From an uncultured Collinsella sp. (GTDB lineage: Bacteria > Actinomycetota > Coriobacteriia > Coriobacteriales > Coriobacteriaceae), in contig URTW01000015.1 of the NCBI GenBank assembly GCA_900550815.1, positions 1 to 19,172 on the forward strand: a stretch of 19,172 nt of DNA, read 5' to 3'. The notes below the pieces were generated by a model. The model saw nothing but the letters and a program-made list of their open reading frames with translations, did no database searches and was not told the origin of the DNA. Positions 8,766-13,748 of the stretch are shown here, one piece after another (within the stretch, counting starts at the first letter, position 1; the number at the start of each line of letters is the position of its first letter). The translations under genes were made by a program, and so were the position numbers.

Positions 8766-9329
8766 TTAGCCTCTCTGCTCCGCCTTGTACTTCATGTACT
8801 CGGCGGTGCTCATTTCGTTGATGTCCTTGCCGCCCTCGCCCTTGGGGGCGTGGGCTACGTCGGCACCCTTGACGGTCGTGGTTGCGAGGAAGTCGGCCCA
8901 GTCGGCCGTGATGCCCTCGGTGAGCTTGTCCGCGTCCTCGATAGCGCCGTCCTTGACGGTCACGTTCTCGAGGTCGGAAACCTTGAGAACGGTCTCGATG
9001 CGCTTGGGGTCGACGCCCGCCGACTCGAGCAGCTTTCGATACAGGTTGCGCTTCTCGACTGCGGCCTTCTCGCCCTCGACCTTGGCCTTGTAGTCCTCTA
9101 GGGTCTTGACGGCGGCCTTGTACTTTTCCTCGTACTCGTCCGCGCCCTCGCCCTTGGCCTTGAGTGCGTCCAGCTCCTTCTTGTAGCCGTCCGCCTTGTC
9201 CGCGGCCTCCTTGAACTCGTCGCGCTGCGCCTTGAGCGCGTTCACGCTCTCGGCATGCTCGTCGATGATCTGGTCGATCTTCTCGTCCTCGATGCCCATT
9301 GCCTTGAGCATCTTTCGCGTAAGTGCCAA
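8766..9329 (-). CDS. Capsid scaffolding protein (TTG start)
   Basis: 187 residues from TTG at 9329, giving MALTRKMLKAMGIEDEKIDQ, the standard beginning of scaffolds in this phage group. AAGGGAGA sits about five bases upstream. The frame is open further upstream to 9422, but that leader is Arg/His/Pro-rich and lacks a ribosome site. The product is highly charged and helical, with a predicted coiled coil over about residues 15-90 (KAQRDEFKEAADKADGYKKE, KAAVKTLEDYKAKVEGEKAA) and a shorter end DINEMSTAEYMKYKAEQRG. Scaffolds guide procapsid assembly then leave or are degraded. It directly precedes the major capsid gene. Confidence 0.92.
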   Translation of the reverse strand: MALTRKMLKAMGIEDEKIDQIIDEHAESVNALKAQRDEFKEAADKADGYKKELDALKAKGEGADEYEEKYKAAVKTLEDYKAKVEGEKAAVEKRNLYRKLLESAGVDPKRIETVLKVSDLENVTVKDGAIEDADKLTEGITADWADFLATTTVKGADVAHAPKGEGGKDINEMSTAEYMKYKAEQRG

Positions 9330-9367
9330 CAGAATCTCCCTTGCTTCGGAATGGGCGGGTTCCCACC

Positions 9368-9397
9368 TATTGCTTCGGCGGGGCCCGCGCCGCAATA
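9368..9397. repeat. Inverted repeat in the 148-base gap before the scaffold gene
   Basis: The only long noncoding gap between head genes is 9330-9477. It holds an inverted repeat, TATTGC (9368-9373) matching GCAATA (9392-9397), with an inner GGCG/CGCC pairing and a GC loop. On the coding strand no T-run follows, so it is not a simple intrinsic terminator. I see no convincing promoter hexamers. It may be an RNA processing or pausing structure controlling scaffold and capsid expression. Confidence 0.4.
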
Positions 9398-9477
9398 CCT
9401 CGCGGCAAGGGTGAGTATCCAAACGGAGTAACGCGGCCCTATGCGCCGCCCCTCAGGTGCTTCTCGAGAATCGCCCG

Positions 9478-9861
9478 TTACGTGTCTCCGTGGCCCGTCG
9501 CCGCCTTGCGCAGGAAGTGCTTGCCCTTCATGCGGGAGGTCCCCTCCTCGACGTACGGCGCGGACTCGACGTTGGTGCCGATGATGCAGTCGTTGCCTTT
9601 GAGGAGGTGCGTGACGGAGTTGCGCAACCTGCCCGTGTCGACCGGGCACGTCGCCTTGGCGTAGCCCTCCGCGACGAGGCCTATCTCCTCCAGGCCCGTT
9701 TTATAGGCTCGCAGGAGGGCTTTCTCGACCTGCTCGATATTGTTCTGCCGTATCTCGCTGCACTCGTCGGTATCCAGCTTCGCGGCGTTCACGCTCTCCT
9801 CGGTGATGAGGGTGCCGTGCCGGCCGTGGTGGCCGTCGCCGCCGACGAGCCCGTAGGCCAT
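9478..9861 (-). CDS. HK97-gp10-like head/tail completion protein
   Basis: 127 residues, ATG at 9861 sharing a base with the previous stop (TGATG). The HK97 gp10 pattern is clear: CPVDTGRLRNSV, then NVESAPYVEEGTSRM and KHFLRKA near the end. In relatives this PxDTGxL ... YAxYVExGT ... PFLxPA pattern marks a neck or minor tail component. Residues 1-20 are Gly/His-rich (GGDGHHGRHG). Usually such a gene sits between connectors and the tail terminator; here it lies upstream of the scaffold, next to the MuF block. An open extension upstream to 9960 is not used, because it overlaps the upstream gene in another frame and has no ribosome site. Confidence 0.8.
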   Translation of the reverse strand: MAYGLVGGDGHHGRHGTLITEESVNAAKLDTDECSEIRQNNIEQVEKALLRAYKTGLEEIGLVAEGYAKATCPVDTGRLRNSVTHLLKGNDCIIGTNVESAPYVEEGTSRMKGKHFLRKAATGHGDT

Positions 9862-10082
9862 CAGTCGAGCACCTCGCAGCCGTAGCCAACGCGACCGTCG
9901 ACGTCCGCCTCGATGGCCTCGATGGCCTGCATCGGAACGCCCTCGCACCCGAGCGTGCATCCGTCGTCGGGCTCGACCTCGTCGCCGCGCTGTGTGCAGA
10001 TGTAGGTATCCGGGAACGTGAAGCCGAAGCCCAGCTTTACGGCGCAGTCACCGCAGTTCGCACAAGTGAATAGCTCTTTCAT
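9861..10082 (-). CDS. Small Cys-rich phage protein, possible zinc-binding
   Basis: 73 residues from ATG at 10082. Cysteines at 7, 10, 13, 29, 42, 46 and 69 include CANCGDC near the N terminus and DDGCTLGC in the middle, suggesting one small metal-binding knot. The ribosome site is weak (GGGG about eight bases upstream). Its stop overlaps the next start. Small proteins of this kind are frequent between phage structural genes and have no known role. It is the first gene after a terminator, so its transcription must come from readthrough or an unseen promoter. Confidence 0.7.
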   Translation of the reverse strand: MKELFTCANCGDCAVKLGFGFTFPDTYICTQRGDEVEPDDGCTLGCEGVPMQAIEAIEADVDGRVGYGCEVLD

Positions 10083-10133
10083 GCCTGCCCCAATCTCTCT
10101 GCAGGCAGTGTCGCGGCACGGTCACGCGGCATG

Positions 10134-10157
10134 AAAAAGCCCCGCCGTGGCGGGGCT
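10134..10157 (-). terminator. Intrinsic terminator after the toxin/immunity pair
   Basis: On the minus strand an 8-bp GC-rich stem (AGCCCCGC pairing with GCGGGGCT) with a CACG loop is followed by TTTTT. It starts nine bases beyond the stop of the probable immunity gene. Confidence 0.85.
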
Positions 10158-10166
10158 GGCTGTGGA

Positions 10167-10433
10167 CTATTTGACTTTTATCTCGTTGGCCTTGTCCATC
10201 TCAAGCTCGATAGCAGATGGACTCTCGCCTCTGAGGAAAAATGGAATCGGGAAGAAGTCAATCCTCCCCGTTTCCTTGTCGATGGCATATGGAGTGTCGC
10301 CCGGGGCCATCTTTCCATCGAAACCGAACCCGACGAACCAATGGTATTTGCCCTCGTATGCGCACACCGGGCCGTATCCGTCTACGGCCTCCTCTTCCAG
10401 AATCGGCTTTATGGCCTCTTCCAATGTGAGCAT
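10167..10433 (-). CDS. Probable immunity protein for the MuF-fused toxin
   Basis: 88 residues from ATG at 10433, one base after the MuF-toxin stop (TGA C ATG), with AGAGG five bases upstream, so the two genes are translated together. The protein is small and acidic: MLTLEEAIKPILEEE, YGPVCAYEGKYHWFVGFGF, TPYAIDKETGRIDFFPIPFF and a helical end. The order helix, then strands ending in a xVDKxTG turn and a short C-terminal helix resembles the YrhB/Imm35-type immunity proteins often paired with papain-fold toxins. That family call is tentative; the pairing rests mainly on tight coupling, size and lack of any structural-gene similarity. It is followed by a terminator. It should act in the cytoplasm of the lysogen or infected cell. 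Confidence 0.65.
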   Translation of the reverse strand: MLTLEEAIKPILEEEAVDGYGPVCAYEGKYHWFVGFGFDGKMAPGDTPYAIDKETGRIDFFPIPFFLRGESPSAIELEMDKANEIKVK

Positions 10434-10434
10434 G

Positions 10435-12174
10435 TCAACCTCTTGTCGTCAGGCACTCGTCGATAAGATCGCCAAACTCGGCGTCGTCAACTCGCGCGAA
10501 CTCCGTCTCCTCGGCCTTGATTATACCAAAATACCAGCTCACGTCCTCATCGCCGCTCTGCGGGTCTATGAACTTGATAGCGTTTCCCGTCTTTTCCGCA
10601 ACGAAAACGTGTCGTCCGCTCTTGCCGCAAAGCCCCTGGTCCCAGGTAACGGAGACCTCGGCCCTCGCGTCCCCGTTTATCGCAAGGAGGAATGACGTTA
10701 TTTCTTTCTCCGGCTTATCGCCGCCACGTTTCCATGTGGCCCCCGGAAACACCTTTTTGTACGACTCGGCGCGCGCGAAGGGGTCATATGCCGATATTTT
10801 CCCCCACTTGTTCATCTTAACCGGCTTCGCAACGACGTCGAGCCCACGCCGTCTCGCCTCATACGCCGGAACGCACCTTTGGCAGTTGTACGAGTACCTG
10901 CCGTCTTTGTCCTTCTTTGTCTTAAAGTTCGGGTTGACCTTGGCAAGGTCGGAGCCTGCGGAATGCTCGCCCTTGATCTCCTTGAAAACGCGCCGACCGT
11001 TGACAATGGGCGTCGAACCGGGCGCAAGCACCGTGTCGAGCACCTTCTGCTGGTCGCCTGCGCTCATCTTGCGGAACGAGCCGGACGGTATGCCGTAGTC
11101 CTCGAGCTGCCGAGAGAGCCGCTTTCGCGCCTCGGTCTTGGACACGCCTGCCGCATCCAGCTTGCGCTTGGTTCCTGGCATTTCCATAAACTCGGAGATG
11201 GTGCGGTTCGCGGGCTTGGTGCCGTTTACGGCGGGCTTGCCCGCCTTCCATTCCTCGTAGGTCATGCCCTCGGGCAGGCGGCTGAAACGCTCGCCGTCGA
11301 GCACGTCGAGTCCGTCACAGCACGCCACCAGCGTGCAGCGGCAGTTGCACGTCTCGGCATACGGCGCCTCCGGGTCGCCGGGATAGCGGCACCCGTTGCT
11401 GAACTTCTCGCCAACCTCGACCTTCTCGCGGTCAATCTTCCTGTGGCTCGAGCGCGTGCGCAGGTCGAGCGTCGCCACCCATTCCTGCTGCACCTTGATG
11501 CCGAGCCCCTTGGCCCTCTTGTAACTGTCGACGCGTCCGGCGTTCTCCGCCGTCGTCGTCGAGGTCCGCGCCAAACGCACCGCCGCCGCGCGGTTGGACC
11601 CCGCCACGTCCTGGATGCGCTTCGCGATCTTGGGTATCGACTCGCCGAGCAGCACGCCCTGCGTGATCTGGTTGGCTATGAGCCGGCGGTTCCACGCCAC
11701 GTCCTTGGCGACGTTGACGGACGGCTTTGGCAGGTAGCTGTCGTGGTCGGTGAGCAGCCTCTGGACGGTCGACGCGTCCTGCAGCGCGTAGGCCGTGTCA
11801 ACGCCCACGGCGCTCTCGACCTGCCACGTGCCGTAGTTGTAGTTCTCGGCGTAGACCTCGGGCAGCCTGCCCTCGATGGCGGCGGCTGCGACGACGTTCG
11901 CATGCGTCATGGCCTCGGCGCACTGCTTGAGGACGATTCGGTAGCGCCTGCCCGCCGCTATCTTCCCGCTTCGCCAAGACCTGTATTGAGCCTTGGTGAT
12001 TTCGCCGGCCTCGAGACGCTCGCGCATCTTCTCGTCGTCTGCCTCGAACTGAGCCAGATAGCGCTTGAGGTCGGCGTAGGCCGTCTTGCTCGCCTCGCCG
12101 TACACTTCCGCCACCTCGCGCTCGAACGCCCGAATCTCGGCGTCTGAGAACTCATGAGCGCTATCCTTCGCCAT
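10435..12174 (-). CDS. MuF-type minor head protein with C-terminal papain-fold toxin domain
   Basis: 579 residues. I chose ATG at 12174 because GGAGG lies six bases upstream; ATG at 12201 has none. Residues 1-220 are helical (SPP1 gp7/Mu F head). The MuF core is at about 232-281, with WVATLDLRTRSSHRKIDREK and a closing ETCNCRCTL. A linker (about 290-400) follows. The last ~160 residues are a different module: NCQRCVPAYEARRRGLDV (431 is the likely catalytic Cys), ARAEVSVTW, GRHVFVAE (His 522) and IKFIDPQSG (Asp 537). This Cys-His-Asp layout, with the NCQRC...AYE.RRRG block, matches the Tox-PL/Ptox papain-fold domain seen at C termini of polymorphic toxins, proposed to be proteases or glutamine deamidases. 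MuF fusions of this sort are known from phage genomes. The protein would be packed in the head near the portal. Activity here is inferred. Confidence 0.85.
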   Translation of the reverse strand: MAKDSAHEFSDAEIRAFEREVAEVYGEASKTAYADLKRYLAQFEADDEKMRERLEAGEITKAQYRSWRSGKIAAGRRYRIVLKQCAEAMTHANVVAAAAIEGRLPEVYAENYNYGTWQVESAVGVDTAYALQDASTVQRLLTDHDSYLPKPSVNVAKDVAWNRRLIANQITQGVLLGESIPKIAKRIQDVAGSNRAAAVRLARTSTTTAENAGRVDSYKRAKGLGIKVQQEWVATLDLRTRSSHRKIDREKVEVGEKFSNGCRYPGDPEAPYAETCNCRCTLVACCDGLDVLDGERFSRLPEGMTYEEWKAGKPAVNGTKPANRTISEFMEMPGTKRKLDAAGVSKTEARKRLSRQLEDYGIPSGSFRKMSAGDQQKVLDTVLAPGSTPIVNGRRVFKEIKGEHSAGSDLAKVNPNFKTKKDKDGRYSYNCQRCVPAYEARRRGLDVVAKPVKMNKWGKISAYDPFARAESYKKVFPGATWKRGGDKPEKEITSFLLAINGDARAEVSVTWDQGLCGKSGRHVFVAEKTGNAIKFIDPQSGDEDVSWYFGIIKAEETEFARVDDAEFGDLIDECLTTRG

Positions 12175-12220
12175 GCGCCGCCTCCAATCGTCGGCACGCA
12201 TGGTCGCCCGCGCATAACGG

Positions 12221-12250
12221 AAAAGGGCCCCGACCGAAGCCGGGGCCCTT
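12221..12250 (-). terminator. Intrinsic terminator after the DGR/fibre block
   Basis: A perfect 10-bp inverted repeat (AAGGGCCCCG at 12223-12232 with CGGGGCCCTT at 12241-12250) and an 8-base loop ends in TTTT on the minus strand. It begins three bases after the stop of the CD1375-like gene and lies 47 bases before the MuF start. Confidence 0.85.
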
Positions 12251-12252
12251 CC

Positions 12253-12363
12253 CTACTCGCCGTCTGCCTCTAGCATCTGGCGTACCTCGTCGCGCCAGCG
12301 CTCGGGAACGCTCTCGAGCGTGCGCTTGCCGCTTTTCACGGCGCGGTAGTAGATCTTCGCCAA
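12253..12363 (-). CDS. CD1375-like small phage protein
   Basis: 36 residues from TTG at 12363 (MAKIYYRAVKSGKRTLESVP, then a short acidic end). GGAGGTGA lies just upstream inside the last codons of the preceding gene, a good spacing for this TTG but too close for the GTG at 12372. The pattern MAKxYYxxIKxGKxTLxxVPxRWRxEV is that of the CD1375 family, tiny proteins encoded after tail-fibre genes in many phages of Gram-positive bacteria. Function is unknown. Its presence here supports reading the DGR block as a transplanted tail-fibre end module. Confidence 0.7.
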   Translation of the reverse strand: MAKIYYRAVKSGKRTLESVPERWRDEVRQMLEADGE

Positions 12364-12364
12364 G

Positions 12365-12706
12365 TTACTCACCTCCAACGATGTCGCCGAGCTCGAGAAG
12401 GGCCGCTTGCGAATCGGCGACCTGCTGCTGGAGCGATGCAATCTGCTCCTCCATGCTCATGCCGTCCGCCTCGTGAGCCGCCCAGACGGTGTCAAAGTCA
12501 GCCTTTGCGCCCTCGACTGTCAGTTCGCCAGTCGGGTCGGTGAAGTGCAGCTCCTCGTAGGTGAACACCTTCACCTTGACGGAACCGCCCTCGCCGCCCT
12601 GCTCCTCGCGCTCGCCCTCGGCGATGCCGCGGCGCAGCCAGACGTCGGTCCCCGCAATCTCGACCGTCTCGGGCCTCTCGCCCGTTCGCTCCGACTTCAC
12701 AACCAT
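12365..12706 (-). CDS. Small phage protein downstream of tail fibre, unknown function
   Basis: 113 residues from ATG at 12706; GGAGG overlaps the reverse transcriptase stop and gives a strong ribosome site. The middle has KVKVFTYEELHFTDPTGELT, followed by an acidic helix ending in a coiled coil (MSMEEQIASLQQQVADSQAALLELGDIV). Proteins with this plan commonly follow the fibre gene and precede a CD1375-like gene in phages of Firmicutes; they are unnamed and probably virion or assembly proteins. It is not similar to the four-helix Avd accessory protein of some DGRs. No enzyme motif is visible. Confidence 0.65.
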   Translation of the reverse strand: MVVKSERTGERPETVEIAGTDVWLRRGIAEGEREEQGGEGGSVKVKVFTYEELHFTDPTGELTVEGAKADFDTVWAAHEADGMSMEEQIASLQQQVADSQAALLELGDIVGGE

Positions 12707-12716
12707 ATTTTTCCTC

Positions 12717-13748
12717 CTAACCCACGGCCCTCGCCGCGTTGAATATGCACCGCTTAGCGTTCATCTGGTGCTCCATGACGGCCGTTTTCAACCAGCCCCA
12801 GTAAGAGCACACGCGCCTCGCCAAGCGCTCGGTGCGCCTGCGCATGTAGCGCGCGAACGCGCGTCGCAGTCGTTTCCAGAGCCTCTTTCGCAAGTCGACC
12901 CGGCGCCCGCGAGCGCACCAGATGCGATAGCCCGCGAAGTCGATGGGCTCGGCGCCGTTGCGCCTCACCTTCCACGGCTTCAGCGACAATCCTAGCCGCC
13001 CCAAAACGCGTGCGGCGATGGCCGCGGCCTTCCCGAGCGAGCGCTTTGAGTTGCCGAGAAAATAGCAGTCGTCGGCGTACCACACCTGGCATCCCGCGAG
13101 CCTCACGCGCTTGCCGCGCCGCTCCTTCGCCGCCTCCTCGACCGCGTGATACGCGAACGAGATCACGAACGCCGCCAACCGAAGCGACAGGTAGCTGCCG
13201 AGGATAAGGACGCCGTTCATCGTCGACAGCAGCGAATGGAGCAGGTAGAGGACTTGGCTGTTCTTGACGTAGCGCGCCACCAGACCCTCCACTATCGCCG
13301 TTTGCATCGAGCCGTAGCAGTTGCGGATGTCGACGTGTACGTGGTAGTCGAAGCGATGCACCGCGCGCCTGAGCTTGCGCATCCCCAGCGCCGCACCCTT
13401 GCCCTTGCCGCCGCTCGACACCTGCCAGAAGCCGACCTTGGCGGCAAGGAGCGGCTCGAGTGCCCCAACGCACAGGTAGTTGCACACCTGCCGCTTGATA
13501 CTCTCGACGCTTATCTCGCGCAGCTTGCCGTTGTTCGGGTCGTGCTTCAGGTAGGTTCGAATCGGCTCGAACGTCAGCGTCTCGGTCGAGAGCTCTAGCC
13601 AGATGCGGTCGACGAACGCCGTCTCGGTGCCGTATTCGTCGGCAACGCGCCAGCCGTTCTCCTTGCCTGAGTCGCTTTTCTTCCATCGGTGCAGGGCCTC
13701 GACGACGCTTCTGCGCGTGAGCTCGAGGCCCTTGCAGTAGGTTTTCAT
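12717..13748 (-). CDS. Reverse transcriptase of diversity-generating retroelement type
   Basis: 343 residues. ATG at 13748 overlaps the target stop (ATGA). The catalytic pieces are in order: RT motif A around VHVDIRNCYGSM (Asp 140), motif B region LILGSYLSLRLAAFV (181-195), catalytic box WYADDCYF (YADD 224-227), then a GxxIDFAGYRI-type segment (269-276) that takes the place of the FxGY/DFLGY thumb motif. The C terminus is very basic (RKRLWKRLRRAFARYMRRR), likely RNA binding. Length and lack of any maturase or endonuclease domain fit DGR enzymes, which copy a template RNA with errors at adenines and write it into a variable region. In many DGR enzymes motif B contains SQ; here the Gln position is Leu. 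The enzyme follows its presumed target directly. A retron or CRISPR-linked RT is less likely. Confidence 0.85.
   Translation of the reverse strand: MKTYCKGLELTRRSVVEALHRWKKSDSGKENGWRVADEYGTETAFVDRIWLELSTETLTFEPIRTYLKHDPNNGKLREISVESIKRQVCNYLCVGALEPLLAAKVGFWQVSSGGKGKGAALGMRKLRRAVHRFDYHVHVDIRNCYGSMQTAIVEGLVARYVKNSQVLYLLHSLLSTMNGVLILGSYLSLRLAAFVISFAYHAVEEAAKERRGKRVRLAGCQVWYADDCYFLGNSKRSLGKAAAIAARVLGRLGLSLKPWKVRRNGAEPIDFAGYRIWCARGRRVDLRKRLWKRLRRAFARYMRRRTERLARRVCSYWGWLKTAVMEHQMNAKRCIFNAARAVG

Noticed and set aside
7882..9366. 494-codon minus-strand frame across capsid and scaffold
   Set aside because: Out of frame with both genes, Arg/Gly/His-rich, no ribosome site; the capsid and scaffold frames have strong family motifs.
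10879..12147. 422-codon open frame on the plus strand opposite the MuF gene
   Set aside because: It is a shadow of the GC-rich MuF gene: Arg/Ala/Leu/Val-rich, no ribosome site, no motif, and the minus frame carries clear MuF and papain-fold motifs.
12365..12706. DGR accessory protein Avd
   Set aside because: The protein is a beta segment plus a coiled coil of the type found after phage fibre genes, not a basic four-helix bundle.
12717..13748. Group II intron maturase or retron reverse transcriptase
   Set aside because: No maturase X or HNH domain, no intron ends or retron RNA region visible, and the gene is coupled to a DGR-like target.
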